Shown here in pieces: positions 1-8,518 of a stretch of 32,539 nt of DNA. Source of the DNA: Acidobacteriota bacterium (GTDB taxonomy: Bacteria; Acidobacteriota; Terriglobia; Bryobacterales; Bryobacteraceae). The first letter of the stretch is position 1. Each line of letters starts with the position of its first letter. The notes under the pieces were generated by a model. The model saw only the letters and a program-made list of their open reading frames with translations. It did not search any database and had not been told where the DNA came from. The stretch is taken from NCBI GenBank assembly GCA_016871015.1, contig VFZX01000042.1, positions 1 through 32,539 of the forward strand, written 5' to 3'. Position numbers and translations under genes: made by a program.

Positions 1-1056
1 GGCGCCGTCAAGCTCCATTACGGACGCGTCTACACGCCGGTGTCGTCAGTCGAGGAAGTGCCCGCGGCCAATCCGAAGTATGAGTGCTGCACCTTCCGCG
101 GCAGCATCGCCGCGCTGGCTGCGGCCACGGGCGTCCAGATCTGGAAGACGTACTCGATTCCGGACGAGCCCGCGCCGATCCGCGTGAATTCTGCCGGAAC
201 GCAGTTGCGCGGTCCGGCGGGCGGCGCCATCTGGTCCTCGCCGGCGCTGGATCCACCGCGCCGGATTCTTTACACCGGCACCGGCAACGCCTACATCGAT
301 CCGGCAGCGCCCACCACCAACGCCGTGCTCGCCATCCACATGGACACTGGAAAGCTGCTCTGGAAATCCCAACTGCTCGCCGATGATTCCTGGACGTTCG
401 CGTGTTCGAGTCCCGATAAGGCCAACTGCGCGAAGCCAGGTCCGGACTTCGACATCGGCGCTGCCGTGATTCTGGCGAGAGCCGGAAACCGGCAACTGCT
501 TCTCGTCGGCCAGAAGTCCGCCGTAGTCCACGCGCTCGATCCCAACGCGGAAGGCAAGCCCGTGTGGCGCGTCCAGGTGGGCCGCGGATCCGCGCTCGGC
601 GGCATCATGTGGGGCATGGCGGCCGATGGCGCGCGCGTCTACGTGCCGCTGTCCGACGTGTTGACGCCCGCTCCCGGCGGACTCCTCGCTGTCGACCTGC
701 GGACCGGCGTCCGCCAGTGGCATGTGCCGCCTGCCGTACCTGCCTGCAAGGGAACGCGCGGATGCACAGCCGCACTGATGGCCGCGGCCACGGCGATTCC
801 TGGCGCGGTGTTCTCGGCATCCATGGACGGCGTGCTCTGGGCGCATTCGGCAACGGACGGCGCGCCGCTGTGGCAGTTCGACACCCGGCGCGACTTCGAC
901 ACGGTCAACGGCGTGAAGGCCAAGGGTGCGTCGATCAGCGGATCCGGCCCGGTGGTGGCGGGCGGAATGGTCTACGTGCAGTCCGGCTACGGTGTGCTGG
1001 GCGGAATGCCGGGCAATGTGCTGCTGGCCTTTGAAGCCGGTCCCTCGGGGCAGTAA
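1..1056 (+). CDS. PQQ-dependent polyvinyl-alcohol-dehydrogenase-like beta-propeller protein, 5' truncated
   Basis: The reading frame is open from the first base to a TAA at 1054-1056, so the N-terminus lies outside the window. The visible 351 residues show repeated beta-propeller blades with W-docking type strands (VQIWKTYS, GKLLWKSQ, KPVWRVQV, VRQWHVPP, APLWQFDT), each followed by a Gly/Asp-rich turn. GGIMWGMAADG and the Cys-rich loop near TFACSS/ANCAKPG recall the quinoprotein alcohol or polyvinyl alcohol dehydrogenase group. Such enzymes are periplasmic, bind PQQ and pass electrons to a cytochrome c. The N-terminal part that might hold a signal peptide or haem c motif cannot be seen, so PQQ use is a family inference. 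The next gene starts 9 nt downstream. An outer-membrane BamB-like or generic PQQ-repeat protein is the alternative. Confidence 0.8.
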   Translation, partial: GAVKLHYGRVYTPVSSVEEVPAANPKYECCTFRGSIAALAAATGVQIWKTYSIPDEPAPIRVNSAGTQLRGPAGGAIWSSPALDPPRRILYTGTGNAYIDPAAPTTNAVLAIHMDTGKLLWKSQLLADDSWTFACSSPDKANCAKPGPDFDIGAAVILARAGNRQLLLVGQKSAVVHALDPNAEGKPVWRVQVGRGSALGGIMWGMAADGARVYVPLSDVLTPAPGGLLAVDLRTGVRQWHVPPAVPACKGTRGCTAALMAAATAIPGAVFSASMDGVLWAHSATDGAPLWQFDTRRDFDTVNGVKAKGASISGSGPVVAGGMVYVQSGYGVLGGMPGNVLLAFEAGPSGQ

Positions 1057-1065
1057 GATTGAAGT

Positions 1066-1665
1066 ATGGCCACGCGGCGGGATTTTCTCGCACTCGCACT
1101 TCCGGCCTGTTCCGTGTCCGCCCAGGTGATCGAATTCGAATCCGGCGGACTCCGCTACTTGACCCAGACGCGCAACGGGGTGACGGTCATGTTCGCGCCC
1201 TTGCCGGTGCAAATTCGCGAATACGCGGTGTTGCAAGTGGCCGTCTCGAACGGATCCTCCAGATCCTGGACGTTCCGCCCGATCGACTTCAAGTTCGAGC
1301 GCTCCGGACTCGCCACGTTGACCGGACTGCACGCCGCCACAGTCGTCCAGGACTTCATGCGGCATGGCGGGCGCGACGACGTGATCAAGCTGGTGACCAC
1401 CTATGAAAATGGATTGTACGGGATGAAGCAGCTCCGCTCGACCAACGGATATGAGTCGCGCCGGCAGAACTACATGGCGGAGGTCGAGTCGACCAGACTC
1501 AAAGCCGCCGCGGCGGCGTCGGCGATCGTATTCGCGCAGGTGAAGCTCAAGCCCGGCGAGTCGACGGACGGCGCGGTTTTCTACGCTACTGGCGGACGGC
1601 CGCTCGGTCCCGGGAAGCTGGTCGCCGAGTGCGCGGGTACGGTGTTCGAATTTCGGGCTCAATGA
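1066..1665 (+). CDS. Exported protein of unknown function with Tat-like N-terminus
   Basis: A 199-residue protein that I do not recognise. It begins MATRRDFLALALPA, a twin-arginine-type n-region followed by a short hydrophobic stretch and an Ala-x-Gln site (VSAQ), so export to the periplasm is likely. The mature part alternates short beta-like segments (VIEFESGGLRYL, GVTVMFAPL, YAVLQVAVSNGS, WTFRPIDFKFE) with a charged helix in the middle. It resembles a small immunoglobulin-like or DUF4352-like exported domain, but this is only an impression of fold. TAAGAT at 1054-1059 lies 6 nt before the ATG. Its stop overlaps the start of the HemQ gene (ATGA), so it is probably translated in the same operon. 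Confidence 0.75.
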   Translation: MATRRDFLALALPACSVSAQVIEFESGGLRYLTQTRNGVTVMFAPLPVQIREYAVLQVAVSNGSSRSWTFRPIDFKFERSGLATLTGLHAATVVQDFMRHGGRDDVIKLVTTYENGLYGMKQLRSTNGYESRRQNYMAEVESTRLKAAAAASAIVFAQVKLKPGESTDGAVFYATGGRPLGPGKLVAECAGTVFEFRAQ

Positions 1666-2483
1666 TGGATTCGCTCAACGTCCCACTGACACTCGAAGGC
1701 TCTTTCGCCTTGCATCAAATGGCGCGTATCCGGTGGCCGGAGTGGAAGCGCCTGGATCCGGCTGTGCGCGCGGATATCGCCTCGGAAGCGGCGTCGCTCG
1801 TCGAAAACATGGGACCCGCGAACTCTGCCGTGTTCTCCCTGTTGGGCCACAAGGGCGACCTGATGTTCCTGCACTTCCGCCGCTCGATGGATCAGCTCAA
1901 TCAAGCTGAGCTGGATCTCGCGCGCCTGCGCCTGTGGGACTACCTGGAGCTCACTACATCCTACGTCTCGGTTGTCGAGCTTGGCCTGTACGATTCCACC
2001 GCGCGCATGTGGCGGACCTTTCAAGAACAGGGATTGAAGCCCGCCTCGGAGGAGTGGAAAAAGGCGCAAGAAGAAGAAATCGAGCGTCAGCGCAAAGCGA
2101 TGGAGCCGCGCTTGTACCCGGCGATTCCCGCGCACCGGTTCGCCTGCTTCTATCCGATGGACCGCAAGCGTGGCGAGGAGAAGAACTGGTACCAGGTTCC
2201 CTTCCACGACCGTAACCGGATGATGCACGAACACGGCCAGGTCGGACGCCGGTACGCCGAAGTCGTGCGCCAGATCATCACCGGCTCCATTGGGTTCGAC
2301 GACTGGGAATGGGGCGTCGACCTGTTCAGTGAGGATCCGCTGTGGTTCAAGAAGCTGATCTATGAGATGAGGTTCGACGAGGTGAGCGCGGTGTACGCGT
2401 TGTTCGGCACGTTCTACGTCGGCGTGCGGACGCTCCCAGCGCAACTGGCGGCGTTGCTTGAGGGCCAGGCCCCTGAGCGATGA
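1662..2483 (+). CDS. hemQ: Coproheme decarboxylase / haem synthase HemQ (chlorite dismutase family)
   Basis: HemQ (ChdC) converts iron-coproporphyrin III to haem b by two oxidative decarboxylations, the last step of the coproporphyrin-dependent haem pathway, in the cytoplasm. The 273-residue protein has the family signatures: YPM at residues 164-166 (Tyr164 matching the catalytic Tyr of Gram-positive HemQ), and HGQVGRRY with proximal haem ligand His191, 27 residues later as in the Geobacillus enzyme. It also has QIITGSIGFDDWEWGV and YEMRFDEVSA. The basic residue four after the catalytic Tyr, usually Lys, is Arg168 here. The start is ATG 1662, which overlaps the previous stop as ATGA; ATG 1665 is an alternative, and GTG 1629 would run back into the upstream gene. 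The downstream dihydroorotate dehydrogenase gene is coupled in the same way. Confidence 0.93.
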   Translation: MMDSLNVPLTLEGSFALHQMARIRWPEWKRLDPAVRADIASEAASLVENMGPANSAVFSLLGHKGDLMFLHFRRSMDQLNQAELDLARLRLWDYLELTTSYVSVVELGLYDSTARMWRTFQEQGLKPASEEWKKAQEEEIERQRKAMEPRLYPAIPAHRFACFYPMDRKRGEEKNWYQVPFHDRNRMMHEHGQVGRRYAEVVRQIITGSIGFDDWEWGVDLFSEDPLWFKKLIYEMRFDEVSAVYALFGTFYVGVRTLPAQLAALLEGQAPER

Positions 2484-3511
2484 ACGCCTACGACATCACG
2501 CGGACCTACGACTGGAACTACGAGCACGTTCCCGCGCCCGTGGACATCGCGGTTCCACCCTGTCCCGGCCAATGGGACTTCTGCGGGATTCCCGTCAATT
2601 CGCCGCTCGGCATCCCGGCGGGTCCGTTGCTGAACGGCCGCTGGATACTCTACTACGCCTCGCTCGGCTTCGACGTACTGACGTACAAGACGGTCCGGTC
2701 GCGATCCCGTGCCTGCTATGATCTTCCGAATCTTCTTCCGGTGGAGTCCGGTGCGCTCACGGGCGAGGGCGCATCGGTGCGCGCGGCCACCCGGTCCCAG
2801 TCGTGGGCGATCTCCTTCGGCATGCCCTCGCGCGGCCCCGTGGTCTGGCAGCAGGACATCGAACGCACGCGGCGCGCGCTCGCCCCTGGGCAGGTGCTCG
2901 TGGTCTCCGTGGTTGCTTCGCCAGAGTCCGGCTGGTCTATCGCGGAGGTGGCGCGGGACTTTGCGCAATGCGCCCGGTGGGCCGCGGATTCCGGCGCGCA
3001 CGTGGTGGAGGCGAACTTGTCATGTCCCAACGTGTGCACGCAAGAAGCGGATCTCTACTTGTCGGCAACGGCGTCAGCCGAGATCGCCGCCGCACTACGG
3101 ACATCCGTGCCTGAATTGCCGTTGGTGCTGAAGATCGGACTGTTCCAGAATCGGGATCAAGCCTGGGCGCTGGTCGAAGCGGTGTCGCCTCACGTCGATG
3201 CGCTCAGCACGGCCAACTCGATCACGGCCCGCGTAGAGGGCGAGTTCGGCGGACTGCGGCGGGGCATCGGCGGCGCCTGCATCACCGCGCGATGCCTGGA
3301 GGAGTTGCGCATGCTTGCCGCGATCGTTCGCCAACAGCGGTCGCCGCTGCGGCTCATCGGTGTCGGCGGCGTGATGAACACGCAGGATGTACGCGGCCGT
3401 CTCGCGGCAGGCGCGCATCACGTCCAACTGGCTACCGCCCCGATGCTCGATCCGATGGTGGGCATCCGGATCCGATCGGCCGGTCTTACTTCTGAACCGC
3501 GGGCGGCGTGA
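2480..3511 (+). CDS. Dihydroorotate dehydrogenase family flavoprotein (class 1-like active site)
   Basis: A 343-residue FMN-dependent TIM-barrel enzyme. Family features seen: PLGIPAGPLLNG near residues 38-50 (flavin-binding start of the barrel), EANLSCPNV with catalytic-base Cys182 (Cys marks class 1 and cytosolic enzymes; class 2 uses Ser), LKIGLFQNR, STANSIT, IGVGGVMNTQD and VQLATAPMLDP (FMN phosphate loops). Known members oxidise dihydroorotate to orotate in pyrimidine synthesis, but related enzymes act on dihydropyrimidines. No other pyr gene is nearby, so the substrate is uncertain. Its ATG overlaps the hemQ stop (ATGA). Its 3' end overlaps the 3' end of the convergent sulfatase gene by 26 nt. 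Confidence 0.85.
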   Translation: MNAYDITRTYDWNYEHVPAPVDIAVPPCPGQWDFCGIPVNSPLGIPAGPLLNGRWILYYASLGFDVLTYKTVRSRSRACYDLPNLLPVESGALTGEGASVRAATRSQSWAISFGMPSRGPVVWQQDIERTRRALAPGQVLVVSVVASPESGWSIAEVARDFAQCARWAADSGAHVVEANLSCPNVCTQEADLYLSATASAEIAAALRTSVPELPLVLKIGLFQNRDQAWALVEAVSPHVDALSTANSITARVEGEFGGLRRGIGGACITARCLEELRMLAAIVRQQRSPLRLIGVGGVMNTQDVRGRLAAGAHHVQLATAPMLDPMVGIRIRSAGLTSEPRAA

Positions 3512-4844
3512 TCTCTGGCCGCGGCCAGGCGGGCGCAACGAGCGTGTTGTCCCACGCGCGCCACTCCTTCATCATGCGCTCCAGGCGGGCTGGCTCCGAG
3601 GATGCGAGATTGTTCTCCTCGCCGATGTCTTTGGCCAGATTGTAGAGCTCGGGCTGCTTGTTGTCCCACGTGCGGACCACCTTCCAATCGCCCATCCGGA
3701 CCGCCATCAACTCGCCGAACCGCCAATACAGCGCGCGATGCGGATCATTGCGCTGCTTGCCGGTCAGGTAGGGAATCAAGTCAACGCCATCGAGCTTCCA
3801 CTCGCGGTTGATCCGTCCGGTTCCCAGGCTTGCCGCGGTCGCGGAGATATCGAGTTGGATGACGGGCTTGTGATACGCGGTCCCGGCGGACAGCCGCCCC
3901 TTCCACTGCGCCAGCATCGGAACCCGGATGCCGCCCTCCCATGTATCGCCCTTGCTGCCGCGCAGGGGCCGGTTGATGGATCCATTCACCGCGTATTTGT
4001 TCGTCGGACCGCCGTTGTCGCTCAGGAAGAAGATCAGCGTGTCCTGCTCCAGGCCCGTCTCCTTCACCTTGGCGAGGATCGTTCCCACCGCGTCGTCCAT
4101 CGACTCAAGCATCGCGACGTAGGTCCGCCGGCGCGTGTCGGCGATGTGGGCGTGCTTCTTCAGCCGCTCATCTTCCGCCTGCATCGGCGTGTGGACCGCG
4201 TTGAACGCCACGTAGAGATAGAACGGATGCTTCTGATGCCGGTCAATGAAGCCCGCCGCCTCATTGCCGAACAGGTCCGTCAAGTATCCATCCCACTTCA
4301 CGGGTGAGCCGTTCCGTTCGATCTCGATCGGGCCGACACCACCCTTGCCCGCCGGAAAGTACTCGCGCGCGCCACCCAAGAATCCCACGTACTCATCGAA
4401 TCCGCGCTTGTTCGGGTGGAACTTGGGCGGCGCGCCGAGATGCCACTTGCCGATGGCTCCGGTCGCGTATCCGGCATCGCGCATCCGGCCGGCAATCGTG
4501 GTTTCACTGGTTGGCAGACCGAGATTCTCCGTGGTCCCTCCGGCATCGAAAAACGGCTTTGACGTGTGAGCGTTGAACTCGTGGCCGAAGCGTTGTTGAT
4601 AGCGTCCGGTCATCAATCCCGCGCGCGTCGGACTGCAGTAAGGACCCGAGACATAGGCGTTGGTGAACCGCACGCCGTTGCGCGCGAGCGAATCGATGTG
4701 CGGTGTGGAGGCATCTTTACCTCCGTAGGCGCCGAGATCGGAATAGCCGAGGTCATCGGCGAGGATCACAATAATGTTCGGCTTTCGTGCCTGCGCGGCC
4801 AGCGAAAAGGCTCCGGCGGCTCCAAGGAAATGGCGTCGTGTCAT
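3486..4844 (-). CDS. Tat-exported Cys-type arylsulfatase
   Basis: A 452-residue type I sulfatase that hydrolyses sulfate esters. The N-terminus MTRRHFLGAAGAFSLAAQA is a twin-arginine signal. NIIVILADDLGYSD carries the paired Asp metal ligands (about residues 30-31). YCSPTRAGLMTGR holds the sulfatase signature Cys-x-Pro-x-Arg with Cys70, which is converted to formylglycine in active enzymes. FFLSDNGGPT gives the second metal-binding Asp-Asn, and KWHLG and GSKGDTWEGG are typical substrate-pocket segments. No maturase is visible in the window. The gene lies 3 nt downstream of a TonB-dependent receptor on the same strand and is almost certainly co-transcribed with it. This suggests release of sulfate or sugars from a sulfated polymer whose fragments enter through the receptor (inference). 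Confidence 0.95.
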   Translation of the reverse strand: MTRRHFLGAAGAFSLAAQARKPNIIVILADDLGYSDLGAYGGKDASTPHIDSLARNGVRFTNAYVSGPYCSPTRAGLMTGRYQQRFGHEFNAHTSKPFFDAGGTTENLGLPTSETTIAGRMRDAGYATGAIGKWHLGAPPKFHPNKRGFDEYVGFLGGAREYFPAGKGGVGPIEIERNGSPVKWDGYLTDLFGNEAAGFIDRHQKHPFYLYVAFNAVHTPMQAEDERLKKHAHIADTRRRTYVAMLESMDDAVGTILAKVKETGLEQDTLIFFLSDNGGPTNKYAVNGSINRPLRGSKGDTWEGGIRVPMLAQWKGRLSAGTAYHKPVIQLDISATAASLGTGRINREWKLDGVDLIPYLTGKQRNDPHRALYWRFGELMAVRMGDWKVVRTWDNKQPELYNLAKDIGEENNLASSEPARLERMMKEWRAWDNTLVAPAWPRPEITPPAVQK

Positions 4845-4847
4845 GGA

Positions 4848-7800
4848 TCAGAAGGTCAGCTTCAATCCTACATGGATCCAGCGTGGGAACCCGGCGCTCG
4901 ACGTAATCGAGCCGAACAGCGTGTTCACCGGATCCGTGTTGGGTGCCCCCAGACCCGTGCGGTTGAACGCGTTCAACATCTCCCAGCGGAACTGCAGCTT
5001 GAGCGGCTCGCGCAGCGTGAAGTTCTTGATCGCCGAGAGGTCCCAGGTGGAAAGTGAGGGACCGCGGACCCCGGAGAATCGCGACGACAGCGTGCGGACA
5101 TTCTGCGCAAGCTGTTGCGCGGGACTCCGGTTGAACGCGTCGGTGTTGAACCAGCGGCCCACGCGCCGCTCGGATCCGGCCAGCCCGATGGCCCGCGGAT
5201 CCGCGATGAGGATCGAATTTCCGAATCCAAGCGGCGGCCCGGGATTGTGCTGCCACACTCCCTGAATCTGCCAGCCCCCCAGAATCCCGCCGGCAACACG
5301 GCTCCCGCCCATCTGCCAGCGCTTGCCCTTTCCCACGGGCAATTCCCACACTCCGGTAGCCGTGATCCGGTGGGTGCGGTCGAGGTCCGAGATCACTTCT
5401 TCCAGAAATGCATCTCCACCGTTCAGAAAGTTCATCGCCTCCATGAATTTTGACCACGTGTAGTTGACGTTGGCTGTGAATCCGGACGCGAACCGGCGCT
5501 CCAGCCGTGCCTGCAGCGAGTGGTACCACGAGTATCCGATCTGTTCCTGCGCCGACAGGCCCGAATACTGCGGATACGGCCGCAGCAATTGCGACTTCGC
5601 GACCGTCCGCGCCGCGAGATCCGTGCCCGGCAACGGAAAGAACGGATTCTGAACCTGCTGGTTCAGGTTGTTGATTGCCGTCTGATCCCGCACCGGCGAC
5701 TGGCTCAGGTATTGGTTCGGCACGGGGTTGTAGGGCCGCGAGACGCCGAGCCCGGTTCCCCGGTTGCCCACATAGCTGATCTCGCCCACCGATCTCCACC
5801 CAAACTCGCGCTCAACCGAGAAGCTGTAACGCTGCATGTAGCCGTTGCGTACCGGATCGGTGAAAAATGAAATCGAGCGGCCAATGTCGGTCGTAAGGCC
5901 ACCACTTGCTCCCGGCGGGTAGGCGATGCCCGTGGGAAAGGGATTGCGCAGCGACGCCGCAAAGCTGAGTCCGTTGTCCAGGCTCGCCACCAGGTTGTTG
6001 CGGATGTTGTAGCCGCTCTGGTTCACGCTGGTCCGGTCGGCTCCGACCGGCACAATGAACACGCCATAGCCGCCGCGGAACACCATGCGCGGAGTCGCCG
6101 CGAAGGCGAATCCGATCCGTGGCGCGAAGTTGTTCCGGTCGCCGCGCCAAAGCTGGCGCGGCTGGTTGACGCCTGCGAACGTGAGTCCGCCGCGGACCCG
6201 GAACTGCGAGACCGGAACCTCGGGGACCGGGCTTGTGGCATAGGCAGCCCGTGCCTGCGCCTCGATCGGGCTGGCCGCGGCGAAATCGAACCCGCGGACG
6301 CTGCGGTTGAACCGCTCGGTGACGGGGCCATCGTAGTCGTAGCGGATACCGAGATTCAACGTGAGCCGGCGCGTGACCTTCCAGTCGTCTTGAATGTAGG
6401 CGGCGGTAGTGGTCGACTGTTCGGCGAGCGAGTCGTTGACGTCGAGCCGCCCTCCGGTGGGAATGCCGAGCAGGAACGACGCCATCCCAAGTCCGATGGG
6501 AGCGACGGGAGACGTGTCGAGCGGGCCGCGCGTCCAGTCGGTGGAAAAATCAAGACCGGGAGACGAGAAGCTGAAGTTGTAGTTGTGCTCGCGGTAAACA
6601 CGATGCTCCACGCCGAACCGGATTGAGTGGCCGCCGATGATCCGCGTGAAGTCGGCGAGTCCGGTGTGGTAGTTGGTGAAGGCCTTCGTGACGAAACTAT
6701 TGCCCAAGGTCTGGATCCCCTGGACGTTGATCTGCGGGAACGTGCGGGCGGACTCGGGAATCAATGCGGAAAGGCCCGGCGAGAATCCAGCCGCGGTCAC
6801 GTCGAAGCCCACCGCCAGCGGATAGAACGATTGCTCGAAGCGCGAAAAACTGTAGCGCAGGTTCACCAGGAAGTTCGGATTCACGACATACACGTCGTCA
6901 AAGCCCGCGCCCGTGTTGTAGCGGTAGCGGTTGTTGCCCGTGGCATCGGTGGGCAGCACCTGGCCCGACTGGTAGAGGTTGAACCAATGGTTGTAGCGGA
7001 AGAAGGCGCGGTGCTTGGGCGAGAAGTTGTGATCCACCTTGCCGGTGTAGGTGCGGAAGATGTTCAACTCGTTTGGAAGCCGGATGAAGTTGTTGCGCCC
7101 GTCGGCTGTTCCGCTGGCATTTGGTAGCGGCCAGTAGTCAAGCAGCCGGCGCGCCGCGGGATCGATGCGCGAATCCGGAATCACATTGCCCGGAACCGGC
7201 TGCCGCGCGAACCTGCCTTCGGGAGTCCGCGTGATCGTGGCCGGATCGTAGATCTGGTAGATTGCGCCCACGCGGAGCAGTCCACTGAAATCGCCACGGC
7301 GCTGAGCAACTTCCGGAACGGTGAATTGCGAGTTGCCACGCACGATCCCATGCCGGTGCAGTCCTTCGAAGGAGAAAATCCAGAACGTGCGGTTGGCGCC
7401 GTTGTAGAGACCGGGGATCCGCACTGGGCCGGACAGCGTCGACCCGTAGCGGTTCTGCACGATGGTCGGATTCGCCGTCCGGCGCTTGGCGTCATTCACG
7501 GGGCCGGTGGTGGGATTGAACAGGAACTGGCGCTGGAACAGGTCCATGCCCTGGATTTTGTTGTTCGTGTGGAAGTCGTAGAAGGCGCCGTGCAGAGCGT
7601 TGGTTCCGGATCGCAGCGACAGGTTGACGTTGCCTCCCGGCGCGCGTCCGGAGCTTGCGTCATATGCGGCGGTCGACACCTTGAACTCGGCCACCAGGTC
7701 GGTGGGCGGCGCATAGGCCGAGTTCGTGCCCCACATGCTCGGCGCGCCGTCCACTGTGAATTCGACACTGCCCACCCGCGCGCCGTTGATGGCGATGTTG

Positions 7801-8324
7801 GAGGCAACTTCGACGGCCGGGCCGAGTGTCGGATGATTCGAAACAGCGAGACTCACGACGCCCGGAACCAGGCGGGCGAGCGACATCGCGGATCCGCCTG
7901 GCAGCGGCAGGTCCAGGATCCGCTTACCGTCGACCACCTGGCCGAGCGATGCGGTCTCCGTTTGGACCAGGCCCACCGAGGCTGGCACGGACACGGTCTC
8001 GGTCGCTTGACCGATCTGGAGCAGGATGTCCACCGACAACCGGTCACCCGCGCGCACATCGACACCGGTCCGCTCGTAGTGCTTGAACCCAGGCGCTGAT
8101 GCCCGCAAGGTGTAGGTGGCGGGGGACAGGTAGGGAAGCTCAAAGTGTCCCTGGCTATTGGCGTTCGCCTCGATGCGGATTCCGCGATCGGGTTGAAGGA
8201 CTTCTACAGCCGCTCCGGCTACCGCGGCTCCGGATGGATCGAGCACGCGGCCGCTGAGCAGTCCGCGCGCGTCTTGGGCGTTAAGAGAGAGGACGGCCAG
8301 AATCAGGCCTGGCAGGATTCGCAT
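4848..8324 (-). CDS. TonB-dependent receptor, Oar-like, with N-terminal carboxypeptidase-regulatory-like domain
   Basis: A 1158-residue outer-membrane receptor. I start it at the ATG at 8324, because MRILPGLILAVLSLNAQ is a clear signal peptide and GAGGTG lies about 7 nt upstream; the longer frame from 8378 would cover the promoter. Residues about 18-105 form the Ig-like carboxypeptidase regulatory domain (GRVLDPSGAAVAGAAVEV, GHFELPYLSPATYTLRASAPGF). A plug-like domain follows (VDGKRILDLPLPGG, LARLVPGV, IAINGARVGSVEFTVDGAP). The rest is a beta-barrel rich in Tyr/Asn/Phe turns that ends in Phe (VGLKLTF), as outer-membrane proteins do. Receptors of this type are abundant in Acidobacteria and are thought to import large substrates with TonB energy. 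The sulfatase gene follows at 3 nt. Confidence 0.93.
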   Translation of the reverse strand: MRILPGLILAVLSLNAQDARGLLSGRVLDPSGAAVAGAAVEVLQPDRGIRIEANANSQGHFELPYLSPATYTLRASAPGFKHYERTGVDVRAGDRLSVDILLQIGQATETVSVPASVGLVQTETASLGQVVDGKRILDLPLPGGSAMSLARLVPGVVSLAVSNHPTLGPAVEVASNIAINGARVGSVEFTVDGAPSMWGTNSAYAPPTDLVAEFKVSTAAYDASSGRAPGGNVNLSLRSGTNALHGAFYDFHTNNKIQGMDLFQRQFLFNPTTGPVNDAKRRTANPTIVQNRYGSTLSGPVRIPGLYNGANRTFWIFSFEGLHRHGIVRGNSQFTVPEVAQRRGDFSGLLRVGAIYQIYDPATITRTPEGRFARQPVPGNVIPDSRIDPAARRLLDYWPLPNASGTADGRNNFIRLPNELNIFRTYTGKVDHNFSPKHRAFFRYNHWFNLYQSGQVLPTDATGNNRYRYNTGAGFDDVYVVNPNFLVNLRYSFSRFEQSFYPLAVGFDVTAAGFSPGLSALIPESARTFPQINVQGIQTLGNSFVTKAFTNYHTGLADFTRIIGGHSIRFGVEHRVYREHNYNFSFSSPGLDFSTDWTRGPLDTSPVAPIGLGMASFLLGIPTGGRLDVNDSLAEQSTTTAAYIQDDWKVTRRLTLNLGIRYDYDGPVTERFNRSVRGFDFAAASPIEAQARAAYATSPVPEVPVSQFRVRGGLTFAGVNQPRQLWRGDRNNFAPRIGFAFAATPRMVFRGGYGVFIVPVGADRTSVNQSGYNIRNNLVASLDNGLSFAASLRNPFPTGIAYPPGASGGLTTDIGRSISFFTDPVRNGYMQRYSFSVEREFGWRSVGEISYVGNRGTGLGVSRPYNPVPNQYLSQSPVRDQTAINNLNQQVQNPFFPLPGTDLAARTVAKSQLLRPYPQYSGLSAQEQIGYSWYHSLQARLERRFASGFTANVNYTWSKFMEAMNFLNGGDAFLEEVISDLDRTHRITATGVWELPVGKGKRWQMGGSRVAGGILGGWQIQGVWQHNPGPPLGFGNSILIADPRAIGLAGSERRVGRWFNTDAFNRSPAQQLAQNVRTLSSRFSGVRGPSLSTWDLSAIKNFTLREPLKLQFRWEMLNAFNRTGLGAPNTDPVNTLFGSITSSAGFPRWIHVGLKLTF

Positions 8325-8348
8325 TGAACTCACCTCGGGGTTAGTGCA

Positions 8349-8378
8349 ATCGTAGTCCCGCTGGTGGTCCGTCTGCAA
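8349..8378 (-). promoter_or_regulatory. Sigma-70-like promoter for the receptor-sulfatase operon
   Basis: On the minus strand TTGCAG (8378-8373) and TACGAT (8354-8349) are separated by 18 nt, each with four or more matches to the -35 and -10 consensus. They stand 24 nt before the receptor start, leaving room for the GAGGTG ribosome site. Placement supports the call; no mapping data. Confidence 0.5.
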
Positions 8379-8393
8379 CCGCCGTGGAGTTCG

Positions 8394-8516
8394 CTACGCG
8401 CGTCCCCGCCGGACTGAGGGACGGACCTCCGGAATCCGGTGCTGCAGTTGCGCGCTCACCTTCCAATCCGGCAGCAGGTCCCGCAGTTCCTGAATGTCAG
8501 CTTCTTCGCCTTCCAC
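8394..8516 (-). CDS. Possible small ORF (40 residues) behind glcD
   Basis: A GTG at 8516-8514 opens two nucleotides after the glcD stop and runs 40 codons to TAG. The translation contains VEGEEADIQELRDLLPDW, an acidic amphipathic segment, then a basic tail. Codon third positions are GC-rich like real genes here. I see no ribosome site beyond possible coupling with glcD and recognise no family. It may be a real small protein, a remnant of a longer gene, or chance. Confidence 0.25.
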   Translation of the reverse strand: MEGEEADIQELRDLLPDWKVSAQLQHRIPEVRPSVRRGRA

Positions 8517-8518
8517 CC

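Noticed and set aside
46-1662. Long minus-strand ORF (538 residues) opposite the propeller and unknown exported gene
   Set aside because: Arg/His/Gly-rich composition without motifs, opposite two better plus-strand genes; a shadow frame typical of GC-rich DNA.
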